Source: Variovorax boronicumulans
GTDB taxonomy: Bacteria; Pseudomonadota; Gammaproteobacteria; Burkholderiales; Burkholderiaceae_C
Assembly: GCF_029892485.1 (NCBI RefSeq)
Contig: NZ_JARXVG010000002.1
Span: 62,001 to 126,000 of the forward strand
Length of the DNA stretch: 64,000 nucleotides
Direction of reading: 5' to 3'
The notes beneath the pieces were generated by a model, which did not search any database, was not told the origin of the DNA, and worked only from the letters and a program-made list of their open reading frames with translations. Below are positions 25,773-34,236 of this stretch, one piece after another. The position numbers were made by a program, and so were the translations under genes. Each line of letters begins with the position of its first letter. Position 1 is the first letter of the stretch.

Positions 25773-27028
25773 CCGAGCGGCAGCGCGGGGTCGGCGATGC
25801 TGAGGCCGTTCGACTTCGACCAGCGCGGCATCAGCGTGTTCGAAGGCAAGGTCTCGTCCACCAGCTTGCGTGAGGTCTCGACGCCGGCCACCGGCAGACC
25901 CTTGGCATCGAGCAGGCCGATCTGCACCAGCACGCTGGCCTGGTCCCAGTAGATGTGCTCGTGGTAGAGCTTGTCGCCGCGGAACTTGACGATGGCCACC
26001 AGCGGAATCTCCACCGGCTTGCCGGTCGGCGCGATGCCCGGCAGCATCCAGTCGATCTCCACCGTGTGGGTGAAAGAGAAGAGCATCTCGTCCACGATCT
26101 GCGTCGCGCCCACGGTGCGCGAAATGGGCGTGAGCCGCGTGTCGGGCGGCGTCGTCGGAATGAAGTGGTGCTTGTAGAAGCGCGACAGTTCCCTCGCACC
26201 CACGCCGCCGGTCATCGTCGGAATGTGGTTGACATACGGCTCGCTCACCATCGTGCCCATGGTGGCGACGACGTCGCGCGTGGCGAACTCGTACTCACAG
26301 TGCTTGTCCCAGAGCGCCGACAGGTCGTACACGGGCCCGATGGCCGCCTTGAACAGTGCCATCGAGCGCTGGTGCGCCATGAGCGTGGAAGGCTTGTCGA
26401 AATGGTCGCCACCGGTGCGGGCGAAGGCGTGGTCCACGCTGGGGTAGACGTACATCTGCGCGCCGGCCTTGCCCGCAAAGGCCTCCAGCACCTGGGCACG
26501 GGCCTCGGGTGGGCAGAACTTGTCGAGCTCGGCGAAGTGCAGCGCAATCGGGCATTCGATCTTCGGCACCAGGTCCAGCGCAGCCTCGATGCCGACGCCG
26601 TAGTAGCCCACCGCCGCATCCACGCCCGAATGCGCGGCCGCGAGATACGCCAGCTTGCCGCCGAGGCAATAGCCCAGCGCGCCCACCTTGCCGGTGCAGG
26701 CCGGGTGCGCACGCAGCGCCTTCACGCTCGCGGTGACGTCGGCGATGCCGGCATCGATGTCGAACTTCTGGAAGAAGCCGAAGGCCCGTTGCCAGTCTTC
26801 CGGCGAATAGCCCAGGTCGACATTGGGCTCCATGCGCCAGAAGAGGTCGGGTGCGAGCACCACGTAGCCTTCCTCGGCGTAGAGGTCGGCCACCTCGCGC
26901 ACGTAGTCGTTGATGCCGAAGATCTCCTGGCACAGCACGATGCCGGGGCCGCTGCCAGAAGCTGGCAGTGCGAGGTAGCCGCGAAAGCTGCGGCCGTCGC
27001 CGGCCGGGATGTCGATGTACTGACTCAT
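25769..27028 (-). CDS. dienelactone hydrolase fused to NTF2/SnoaL-like domain
   Basis: A 419-residue two-domain protein and first gene of the operon. Residues 1-235 are a dienelactone hydrolase with Glu36 (CQEIFG), nucleophile Cys121 in GYCLGGK, Asp169 in HFAELDK and His200 in SVDHAFAR: a complete triad. Residues ~245-400 look like an NTF2/SnoaL-type domain (DLSALWDKHCEYEFATRD, VGARELSRFYKHHF, FRGDKLYHEHIYWDQASVLVQIG). The fusion suggests an enzyme handling a ring-cleavage lactone whose second domain binds the same intermediate. A longer upstream frame to 27571 crosses the divergent gene and is rejected. Confidence 0.88.
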   Translation of the reverse strand: MSQYIDIPAGDGRSFRGYLALPASGSGPGIVLCQEIFGINDYVREVADLYAEEGYVVLAPDLFWRMEPNVDLGYSPEDWQRAFGFFQKFDIDAGIADVTASVKALRAHPACTGKVGALGYCLGGKLAYLAAAHSGVDAAVGYYGVGIEAALDLVPKIECPIALHFAELDKFCPPEARAQVLEAFAGKAGAQMYVYPSVDHAFARTGGDHFDKPSTLMAHQRSMALFKAAIGPVYDLSALWDKHCEYEFATRDVVATMGTMVSEPYVNHIPTMTGGVGARELSRFYKHHFIPTTPPDTRLTPISRTVGATQIVDEMLFSFTHTVEIDWMLPGIAPTGKPVEIPLVAIVKFRGDKLYHEHIYWDQASVLVQIGLLDAKGLPVAGVETSRKLVDETLPSNTLMPRWSKSNGLSIADPALPLG

Positions 27029-27218
27029 CGTGGGTGTCTTTCGAAGTGATGGGGCTTGCGGCGCAATTCTGGGCAGCGCCCTCCCCCGATGTCTGTCCAC
27101 TTCTTGCAAGCAACGTCGCTGCAGGAAACGGATAGCCCGCCGCCATGGCGGCACGCAGACTCCGACCCGCATTGCATTCACCCCCCACGCAACCGAATCC
27201 CTCCAGAGGAGATCTCTC

Positions 27219-28406
27219 ATGTCGCAGGCAAGCATCAGAACGGCCTTGTTGGCCTTCACCGTCGTCACCGGCGCATCGCTCTCGCAGGCACAGGCCCAGC
27301 CGGTCAAGGTAGGCATCGCGATGGACCTCTCCGGCCCGTTCGCCGTCGGCGGCGCCGAGGCCAAGGCCGGCTTCACGGTGGCGATGAAGCAGCTCAACGG
27401 CAAGCTGGGCGGCGTGCCGGTCGAGTTCGTCGAGGCCGACACCGCCGGCAACCCCGACCTCGCCCGACAGGTGGTGGAGCGCATGCTGCTGCGCGACAAG
27501 ATCGACCTGTTCACCGGCCCTGTGGGCTCGTCCGTCGCGCTCGCCGTCGGCCCGCCGCTCTTCGCAGCCAAGGTGCCCTATCTGTCGAGCAACACCGGCC
27601 CCAGCGACTACTCGGGCGCCAAGTGCAACCCCTACTTCTTCGGCGCGTCGTACCCGAACGATGCGTACCACGAGGCCGCGGGCAAGTTCGCCAGCGACAA
27701 GGGCTTCAAGAAGGTCGCGCTCATTGCACCCAGCTACCCCGGCGGCAAGGACGCGGTCAACGGCTTCAAGCGCAACTTCAAGGGCGGTGTGGGCGACGAG
27801 CTCTACACCAAGCTCGGCCAGCTCGACTACTCGGCCGAGCTCGCGCAGATCCGCGCGAGCAAGCCGGACGCGCTCTACTTCTTTTTGCCCGGCGCGATGG
27901 GCGTGAGCTTCATCAAGCAGTTCGTCGGCGCGGGGCTGTCGAAAGACGTGGCACTGATCTCCACCGCCTTCTCTGCCGACGAGGACATGATCCCCGCCGT
28001 GGGCGAGCCGATGCTCGGGCTGTTCAACACCGCGCATTGGTCCTACGACCTGGACAACCCCGCCAACCAGCGCTTCGTGGCCGAGTTCCGCCAGCAGAAC
28101 AACGGGCGCAATCCGTCGTTCTATGCCGGCCAGGCGTATGACGTGCTGATGGCCATGGATGCGGCCGTGCGCGATGCCGGCGGCAAGGTGGCCGACAAGC
28201 CCGCGCTGCTCAAGGCCATCAAGGCCGCGAGGTACAAGTCGGTGCGCGGCGATTTCAGCTACGGTGCCAACAACTTCCCCATCCAGAACTACTACCTGCG
28301 CGTGATCGGCAAGGACGCCAGCGGACGCATCACCAACAAGGTGATCGGCACGGTGCTGCAGAACTACCAGGACAGCTCGGCCGCCAAGTGCGCGATGAAG
28401 TCCTAG
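27219..28406 (+). CDS. ABC-type branched-chain/aromatic substrate-binding protein
   Basis: A 395-residue periplasmic binding protein of the Leu/Ile/Val-binding (type I fold) family. A signal peptide (LLAFTVVTGASLSQAQAQ) is followed by KVGIAMDLSGPFAVGG. AGAGGAG ends 7 nt before the ATG at 27219. It is divergent from the dioxygenase operon and convergent (4-bp overlap) with the AraC gene. In Burkholderiales such proteins often bind aromatic acids, which fits the neighbours. No permease or ATPase genes lie here, so it must use components encoded elsewhere. Confidence 0.9.
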   Translation: MSQASIRTALLAFTVVTGASLSQAQAQPVKVGIAMDLSGPFAVGGAEAKAGFTVAMKQLNGKLGGVPVEFVEADTAGNPDLARQVVERMLLRDKIDLFTGPVGSSVALAVGPPLFAAKVPYLSSNTGPSDYSGAKCNPYFFGASYPNDAYHEAAGKFASDKGFKKVALIAPSYPGGKDAVNGFKRNFKGGVGDELYTKLGQLDYSAELAQIRASKPDALYFFLPGAMGVSFIKQFVGAGLSKDVALISTAFSADEDMIPAVGEPMLGLFNTAHWSYDLDNPANQRFVAEFRQQNNGRNPSFYAGQAYDVLMAMDAAVRDAGGKVADKPALLKAIKAARYKSVRGDFSYGANNFPIQNYYLRVIGKDASGRITNKVIGTVLQNYQDSSAAKCAMKS

Positions 28407-29410
28407 TGACGTGAGGTGTCCCGCGGGAGCTGGCCGAAGCGCTCCCGGTAGCAGGCGGCGAAGCGGCTCAGGTGCGAGAAGCCGCAGTCGAGTGCGATCT
28501 GCGTCACGCTCGCGCCGTCGTGGCGCGCGAGCTGCGCATGCGCGGCATCCAGCCGCATGTTGCGCAGCACCTCCATCGGCGACAGGTCGCGGTGGCGCCT
28601 GAAGAGCAGCGCCAGCATGCGCCGCGTCACGCCCGCGGCCTCTGCCACCTCTTCGAGCGACACGGTCGTGTCAAGCCGGCTGCGCATGAACTCCTCGGCG
28701 CGCCGCAGCTGCCCGAGGCTGGCCGCCTCCGAGCCGAGGCGCAGCGCATCGTGCTGTCTCCGCACCGAGTTGGGCCGATGGCACAGCAGATAAAGCATCA
28801 GGTTGTCTTCGCAGTGTGCGAGCCAACGCGGATCGTATGAAGGGCTGTCGCTCGCCGAGGGCAGCAGCGAAGCGAGGTTGGCCACCATGCGGCACCACTG
28901 CGTGCCGGCGGCGTCGTCCAGCCGCAGCGGCATGTCGAAGTCGATCTCGCCCACCTCGTCCGCATGGCGCGTGCCGAAGGCGCGGCGCGCCACCTCTTGC
29001 AGGCGGCCCAGTTCGATCTTGAGCATCAGCTGCTCGCAGTCGGCATGCCAGCGCAGCCGCACCGGTTTGTGCGCCGACACCACGGCGCCCTGCCCCGGAT
29101 GGATGTGGAGCGTCTCCCCGCCCGTGTGGATCTCGGCATGGCCGCGCAGCGGCATCTGTACCAGCACGAAGTTGCCCAACGCATCGGGCTCGATGTCCAC
29201 GTCGCAGCCATAGCGCAGGATGCACAGCGACAGTGCGCTCAGTTCGGCGCGGCAGAAGACCGAATCGACCTTGCCGCGACCCCAGACGCTGCGGTGGTCC
29301 TTCAGTTCATGGGCGACCAGCGCATGGGTCTCGTCCGCCTCGCGCGAGCGGAACACCTCGCGTCCGTACAAGGGAGAAAGCTGCTGGCTCGACCATGCGT
29401 CCACGGGCAC
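28403..29410 (-). CDS. AraC-family regulator
   Basis: A 335-residue regulator with an N-terminal cupin-like sensing domain of the AraC_binding_2 type (MPLRGHAEIHTGGETLHIHPGQGAVVSAHKP). Two C-terminal helix-turn-helix units follow: SLEEVAEAAGVTRRMLALLFRRH and VTQIALDCGFSHLSRFAACYRERFG. Its 3' end overlaps the binding-protein gene by 4 bp. Regulators of this subtype are common for benzoate, anthranilate or related dioxygenase operons, so it is the best candidate activator of the adjacent Rieske operon. Confidence 0.9.
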   Translation of the reverse strand: MPVDAWSSQQLSPLYGREVFRSREADETHALVAHELKDHRSVWGRGKVDSVFCRAELSALSLCILRYGCDVDIEPDALGNFVLVQMPLRGHAEIHTGGETLHIHPGQGAVVSAHKPVRLRWHADCEQLMLKIELGRLQEVARRAFGTRHADEVGEIDFDMPLRLDDAAGTQWCRMVANLASLLPSASDSPSYDPRWLAHCEDNLMLYLLCHRPNSVRRQHDALRLGSEAASLGQLRRAEEFMRSRLDTTVSLEEVAEAAGVTRRMLALLFRRHRDLSPMEVLRNMRLDAAHAQLARHDGASVTQIALDCGFSHLSRFAACYRERFGQLPRDTSRH

Positions 29411-29547
29411 TCCTGGGGGTCAGGTGGTTGAAAACCATTGTTTGCCACTGGGGGCGTGCCCGCAATTTACCGCCGGGTCGCGCTTCCTGCCATGGGGCTT
29501 GCCCCGACGTGCAAGAAGCTTGCCCGGCTTGCCGTCCCGGACGCCGC

Positions 29548-30561
29548 TCAGACCGTGAGCACCACCTTGCCGATGTGCCCCGCACGCTCCAGGTATTGGT
29601 GCGCCTGCACCACGTCGTCGAGCGCGAAGGTCCGGTCGATGCGCACCTGCAGCGCACCGTCCGCGAGGCCCGCGTCGATGAAGGCCAGTGCGCGGCCGAG
29701 CGCGGCCTCGTCGCGCGGCAATCCCATCGTGGCCGCGCCGGTGTGCTCCAGCACCTTGTAGACGTGGAAGCGCCAGCTCTTGCTGAACTGCGCGATCACC
29801 GGGTACCTGAACTCCGCGCCGCCGGAGAGGCCATACAGCACGTACCAGCCGCGGTGCGCGACCACATCGCCGAGCCGCTCGACCTGCGCGCCGCCCACGC
29901 CGTCGTACACCAGGTCGACGCCGCGGCCCTCGGTGAGCTTCAGGACGCGTTCGACCACGTCTTCGTCGTCCGTCACGACCACATGCGCCGCACCGGCTTC
30001 GCGCAGCGCATCGCGCTTGGCAGCCGTGCGCGTGACCGCGATGGCGACGATGCCCGCCGCACGCGCCATCTGCAGCGCCGCGATGCCGGTGCCCGATGAA
30101 GCGCCGGTCACGAGCAGCGTCTGGCCGCGCTTCAGTTGCGCCATCTCGAACATCGGGAAGTAGCCCGTGAGGTAGGCCATGTAGGCGCCTGCAGCCTGCG
30201 CGGCCGAGAGGTTGCCGGGATACCGCACCACATGCGCCATCGGCAACAGGATGCTCTCGCCATAGGTGGGATACCGCCCCTGGCCCGCGCCCGGCAGCAC
30301 CGCGACCTTGTCTCCTGCCTTCAGCCCCTCGACGCCTGAGCCGACCGCCTCGATGACGCCCGCGGCCTCGTTGCCCAGGCCCGCAGGCAGCGTCGCGTCT
30401 TCGATGTACAGGTTCTCGCGCCACAGCGCATCGGCCCGGTTCAGTCCGACGGCCTCTACCGCGATGCGCACCTCGCCAGTGCCGGGTGCCGGCGTCGGGA
30501 CCTCCTCGACCTTCAGGACGTCGGCGCCGCCGAACGAATGAAAACGGACCATCTTGCCCAT
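29548..30561 (-). CDS. quinone-oxidoreductase-type zinc-less alcohol dehydrogenase
   Basis: A 337-residue MDR-family NAD(P)H oxidoreductase. The GroES-like half has GLGNEAAGVIEAVGSGV, with Asn where zinc enzymes have His. The Rossmann half has LLVTGASSGTGIAALQMARAAG. Absence of the catalytic and structural zinc cysteines points to the quinone/enal reductase group. It is divergent from a LysR gene with a candidate LysR box between. Substrate unknown. Between it and the AraC gene (29411-29547) I see no gene. Confidence 0.87.
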   Translation of the reverse strand: MGKMVRFHSFGGADVLKVEEVPTPAPGTGEVRIAVEAVGLNRADALWRENLYIEDATLPAGLGNEAAGVIEAVGSGVEGLKAGDKVAVLPGAGQGRYPTYGESILLPMAHVVRYPGNLSAAQAAGAYMAYLTGYFPMFEMAQLKRGQTLLVTGASSGTGIAALQMARAAGIVAIAVTRTAAKRDALREAGAAHVVVTDDEDVVERVLKLTEGRGVDLVYDGVGGAQVERLGDVVAHRGWYVLYGLSGGAEFRYPVIAQFSKSWRFHVYKVLEHTGAATMGLPRDEAALGRALAFIDAGLADGALQVRIDRTFALDDVVQAHQYLERAGHIGKVVLTV

Positions 30562-30613
30562 GGGAAATCTCCTTCTTGAATGACCGATGGCACGAATCTA
30601 GAAGCCGCAGGAC

Positions 30614-30630
30614 AATCGAGGAAATCGATT
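30614..30630. promoter_or_regulatory. candidate LysR box upstream of quinone oxidoreductase and LysR gene
   Basis: Perfect palindrome AATCGA-GGAAA-TCGATT with T-N11-A geometry (30616/30628) in the 116-bp divergent gap. A further AATCGAT at 30654-30660 may be an extra half site on the regulator side. Confidence 0.55.
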
Positions 30631-30677
30631 CGCGAGATACCGGCTATGCGCGCAATCGATAACCGACAGGCCTTGCG

Positions 30678-31580
30678 ATGAAACCCATCGAACTCAACCG
30701 GATCGACCTGAACCTGCTCACCGTGCTGGCCGCGCTCATGCGGGAGCGCCACGTCAGCCGCGCCGCGGAGCGGCTGAACCTCGGCCAGCCCGCGGTGAGC
30801 CATGCGCTGGCGCGGCTGCGCGAACTCACCGGCGATCCGCTGCTGGTGCGCCAGGGCCGCGTGATGGAGCCGACCGAGCGCGCATTGGCCTTGATGCAGG
30901 GCCTGGGCCCCGCACTCGCGCAGATCGAAGCCACGTTCCGCGCACAGGCCGACTTCGAGCCCGCCCGCGCCGCACCGGTGTTCCGCATCGGCCTCACCGA
31001 CGACCTGCAGATCGCGATGCTGCCGCGCCTGCTGCGCGCCCTGAGCGCCGAAGTGCCCCGCGCCAAGCTGGTGACGCTCACGGTCTGCTACCGCAACGCC
31101 ATGAGCTACCTGGAGCAGGGAGAGGTCAGCGCGGTGATGTCTTTCCTGAAGGACCTGCCCGCCGATGCGAAGGTGCGCAAGGTCCGCACGGCGCGCTTCG
31201 CCATGCTGCGTGCCGACACCGCGCCCGGAAAGCTCTCGCTCGACGATTACTGCCGGCGGCGCCACGTGCTCGTGACCTATGCGGGCGACCTGTGCGGCAC
31301 CGTCGATGAAACGCTCGGCGAAATCGGGCGCCAGCGCGACGTGGCCTTCTCGGTGCCGCAGTTCGGAAGCCTCCCCGCCGTGCTCGCCGGCACCGATCTG
31401 GTGGCCACAGTGCCCGAGCACGTGGCGCTCGCACTGTCCGCGCAGGGCGGGCTTCGCTTCGAGGCCTTGCCGTTCGAAAGCCCGAGCTACCAGATCAAGC
31501 TCGCCTGGCGCGCGGTGACGGACAAGGACTCGGCGGAGACGTGGCTGCGCAAGGCGATGCTGCGCAGCTTCAACGATTAG
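30678..31580 (+). CDS. LysR-family regulator
   Basis: A 300-residue LysR-type regulator with HTH in residues ~8-66 (RHVSRAAERLNLGQPAVSHALARLRELTGDPLLVRQG), like the NodD/SyrM-related branch where LNLLTVLAALMRERHVSRAA is typical. The effector domain follows. It is divergent from the quinone oxidoreductase, with an AATCGA-N5-TCGATT palindrome between them. It probably autoregulates and controls that gene in response to a quinone or electrophile. Confidence 0.9.
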   Translation: MKPIELNRIDLNLLTVLAALMRERHVSRAAERLNLGQPAVSHALARLRELTGDPLLVRQGRVMEPTERALALMQGLGPALAQIEATFRAQADFEPARAAPVFRIGLTDDLQIAMLPRLLRALSAEVPRAKLVTLTVCYRNAMSYLEQGEVSAVMSFLKDLPADAKVRKVRTARFAMLRADTAPGKLSLDDYCRRRHVLVTYAGDLCGTVDETLGEIGRQRDVAFSVPQFGSLPAVLAGTDLVATVPEHVALALSAQGGLRFEALPFESPSYQIKLAWRAVTDKDSAETWLRKAMLRSFND

Positions 31581-31611
31581 GATGACAACCCCCTTCCACG
31601 GAGAAGACCGC

Positions 31612-32484
31612 ATGCCGAGCACCGAGACAGACTTCAACCTCACCGCCAACGACGGCCACCCGGTGGAAGCCCACCGCTGGCAGGCTGGGACGCCGCAGGC
31701 CATCGTGCAGCTGGCGCACGGCATGGGCGAGCATTCGCTGCGCTATCGCCCACTCGCCGATGCGCTGACGCAGGCCGGCTACGTCGTCTACGCAAACGAG
31801 CACCGAGGCCACGGCAAATACGCTTCAGCGAACAACGAGCTCGGCGAATTCGGCCCGCGCAATTTCGCCGGCCTCGTGGACGACATGGCGCTGCTGAGCC
31901 GGCATGCGCGCGCCGAGCACCCCGGCCTGCCGCTCATCCTCGTCGGCCACAGCATGGGTTCCTTCGCCACGCAGTACTACCTGGTGCGGCACAGCGAACT
32001 GCTGTCGGGCGCGGTGCTCTCGGGCACCTCGGCGCTCGACCTGCTGGGCACGGCGCTGCAAAGCGGCTTCCGGCTCGAAGACATGAACGCCGCCCTCCCC
32101 GAGGTGCGCACCCCGTTCGACTGGCTCAGCCGGGACCCGGCGCAGGTGGACAAGTACATCGCCGATCCGCTGTGCGGCTTCACGGTCTCGGCCGAGGGGC
32201 TGGGCTCCATGTTCGCGAACCTCGACGAGCTGACGCCGGCCGCGATGCAGGCGCGCATCCGGCCCGAGCTGCCGCTGTACCTCTTCATCGGCGACCAGGA
32301 CCCGGTCAGCAACAAGGCCGAATGGTTCTACCCGCTGGTGCAGCGCTACCGCGACGCAGGCCTGCGCGACGTGTCGTGCCATGTGTTCGGCGGCGCACGC
32401 CACGAGACGCTGAACGAGACCAACCGCGATGAAGTCGTGGCCGTGCTGCTGGCGTGGATCGCGCGGGTGGTGCGCAAGGACTGA
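31612..32484 (+). CDS. alpha/beta hydrolase, monoacylglycerol-lipase/lysophospholipase type
   Basis: A 290-residue hydrolase. The nucleophile elbow is GHSMGSFATQYYL, the acid is in FIGDQDPVSNKA and the His in GGARHETLNE, giving a full Ser-Asp-His triad. LAHGMGEHSLRYRPLADAL and YANEHRGHGKYA are hallmarks of the Hydrolase_4 (PldB/MGLL) group. CGGAGA sits upstream of the ATG at 31612, favoured over 31582. No signal peptide, so probably a cytoplasmic acylglycerol or lysophospholipid lipase. Confidence 0.88.
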   Translation: MPSTETDFNLTANDGHPVEAHRWQAGTPQAIVQLAHGMGEHSLRYRPLADALTQAGYVVYANEHRGHGKYASANNELGEFGPRNFAGLVDDMALLSRHARAEHPGLPLILVGHSMGSFATQYYLVRHSELLSGAVLSGTSALDLLGTALQSGFRLEDMNAALPEVRTPFDWLSRDPAQVDKYIADPLCGFTVSAEGLGSMFANLDELTPAAMQARIRPELPLYLFIGDQDPVSNKAEWFYPLVQRYRDAGLRDVSCHVFGGARHETLNETNRDEVVAVLLAWIARVVRKD

Positions 32485-32495
32485 AGGCTGCTCCC

Positions 32496-32966
32496 ATGCC
32501 CGACACCGAAGTCCCCACCCTCTACCAATGGCTAGGTGGCATCGAGGCGCTGACTCGACTGACCACGCGCTTCTACGAGAACGTGAAGGCCGACCCGCTG
32601 CTCGCGCCTGTCTTCGCGCACATGGACGGCGAGCATCCGGCGCACGTGGCCGCGTTCCTGGCCGAAGTGCTGGGCGGCCCTACCGACTACTCGCAAAGCC
32701 ATGGCGGCCATCCGCACATGATCCGCCAGCACCTGAACCGCCATCTGCAGCAGGAACAACGCCGCCGCTGGGTCGCGCTGCTGCTGGAGACGGCGGACGA
32801 ACTCGCGATGCCGGACGACCCCGAGTTCCGCTCGGCGCTGGTCGGCTACCTGGAGTGGGGATCGCGGCTCGCCGTCATCAACTCGCAGCCCGGCGCAACC
32901 GTGGACGCCGATGCGCCGATGCCCCGGTGGGGCTGGGGCGAGGTCAAGGGCCCCTACAGCGGATGA
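32496..32966 (+). CDS. group II truncated haemoglobin
   Basis: A 156-residue 2-on-2 globin of group II. YQWLGGIEALTRLTTRFYENVKADPLLAPVF contains the B-helix FY and the CD region. GGHPHMIRQHL carries the Gly-Gly and proximal His area, and YLEWGSRLAVIN contains the conserved Trp (G8). Likely function is O2/NO or peroxide chemistry in the cytoplasm. It is 11 bp downstream of the hydrolase gene on the same strand, so probably co-transcribed. The C-terminal ~25 residues are extra. Confidence 0.88.
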   Translation: MPDTEVPTLYQWLGGIEALTRLTTRFYENVKADPLLAPVFAHMDGEHPAHVAAFLAEVLGGPTDYSQSHGGHPHMIRQHLNRHLQQEQRRRWVALLLETADELAMPDDPEFRSALVGYLEWGSRLAVINSQPGATVDADAPMPRWGWGEVKGPYSG

Positions 32967-33004
32967 GCCCGATCGAACCGCAGCAAAAGTCGAAGGCAAA
33001 ACAC

Positions 33005-33760
33005 ATGCGAAGAACGTTCATCTCGTTGTCGCTCGCGCTCATGGCCCTGTGCGGCGGCGCGTCGGCGGCGGAACTCAAGGTGCTGACGGCGGGCGCGTTC
33101 AAGCCCGTGATCACGGCGCTCGCGCCGGCCTTCGAGCAGGAGACGGGCCACCGGCTGGTCGTCGACAACGACACGGCCGGCGCACTGCAGCGGCGCATCG
33201 GCAAAGGCGAAGTTTTCGACGTGGTGGTGTTGACGCCCGCCGCCCTCGATGACCTGGCCAAAGCCGGCAAGGTGGATGCCGGCACGGCGACGCGGCTGGC
33301 GCGTGTGGGCATCGGCGTCGCGGTCAAGCAGGGCACGCCGGCGCCCGACATCGGCAGCGTGGCTGCGTTCCGGCAGGCCTTGCTGGCAGCGCGTACCGTG
33401 GCCTACATCGATCCGGCAGCCGGCGGCTCCAGCGGCGTGTACCTCTCGCAGTTGTTCGCCACGATGGGCATCGCGCCGCAGATCCAGGCCAAGGCTGTTC
33501 TGGTGCCCGACGGCCTGGTGGCGCAACGCGTGGTCGATGGTCAGGCGGAGATCGCCATTCACCAGATCAGCGAAATCCTCGCCGTGCCGGGCGCGGTTCT
33601 GGTGGGACCGATTCCGGCCGAGATCCAGAACTACACGGTGTATGCGGGCGCCATGGCGGTCGCGCCGCGCGAACCGGCGGCTGCAAAGGCCTTTCTCGCC
33701 CTGCTTGGCAGCACCCAGGCGCGCGATGTGCTCGAGCACAAAGGCATGCAAGGGCCTTGA
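33005..33760 (+). CDS. ModA-like periplasmic substrate-binding protein
   Basis: A 251-residue exported protein (signal FISLSLALMALCGGASAAE) with the type II binding fold of molybdate-binding ModA: LKVLTAGAFKPVITALAPAFEQETGH and FDVVVLTPAALDDLAKAGKV. No modB or modC genes are near, and oxyanion-binding residues cannot be confirmed by eye, so molybdate is not certain. GAAGG lies upstream of the ATG at 33005. A paralogue without a signal peptide sits at 39685-40374. Confidence 0.8.
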   Translation: MRRTFISLSLALMALCGGASAAELKVLTAGAFKPVITALAPAFEQETGHRLVVDNDTAGALQRRIGKGEVFDVVVLTPAALDDLAKAGKVDAGTATRLARVGIGVAVKQGTPAPDIGSVAAFRQALLAARTVAYIDPAAGGSSGVYLSQLFATMGIAPQIQAKAVLVPDGLVAQRVVDGQAEIAIHQISEILAVPGAVLVGPIPAEIQNYTVYAGAMAVAPREPAAAKAFLALLGSTQARDVLEHKGMQGP

Positions 33761-33805
33761 CTTCGAGGTGCCGTGCGACCGGCCTGCGCGTGCGGCCCGC
33801 CCGGC

Positions 33806-34153
33806 TCACCTGGAGCGCCCATCGAAGTGCGTGACGGGCACGGCCTCCAGGTCGATGCCCTCGATGCAGCGGATGTTGATGGCCGCCATCGGTTCGCCCT
33901 TGGGGTTGGTGGCTTCGCTGTACGGCTGGATGCCGCAGACGGGGCAGAAGCGATGCTTGATCGCATGCTTGTTGAACAGGTAGGTGTTCGCGTTTTCTTC
34001 GGGTGTGAGCAGGCGCATGGCATCGCGCGGCACGAACCACAGCAGCGAGCCGCGGCGCTGGCACATGGAGCAGTTGCAGGCCATGGCGGAGGCGATGTCG
34101 CCCTCGGCCTCGAATTTCACGCGGCCGCAGTGGCAGCTTCCTTCGTATTTCAT
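33806..34153 (-). CDS. GFA-family (Mss4-like) zinc protein
   Basis: A 115-residue protein with the GFA zinc-binding pattern: SCHCGRVKFEAEG, CNCSMCQRRGSLLWFV, and RFCPVCGIQPYSEA. The family includes glutathione-dependent formaldehyde-activating enzyme, but most members have no proven activity. The ATG at 34153 starts right at the conserved MKYEGSCHCG. It lies tail-to-tail with the ModA-like gene. A second family member is at 40391-40795. Confidence 0.87.
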   Translation of the reverse strand: MKYEGSCHCGRVKFEAEGDIASAMACNCSMCQRRGSLLWFVPRDAMRLLTPEENANTYLFNKHAIKHRFCPVCGIQPYSEATNPKGEPMAAINIRCIEGIDLEAVPVTHFDGRSR

Positions 34154-34236
34154 GTCGTGTCTCCGGCATGTGGGGGCTGCAAGAATGGCAGCCGGCCGCG
34201 CCCATGGCAAGCGCGGCCCGTGCACCTCGTCGTACC

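Noticed and set aside
33005..33760. Naming as modA
   Set aside because: No modB/modC genes are adjacent and molybdate-binding residues could not be confirmed by eye, so only a ModA-like call is made.
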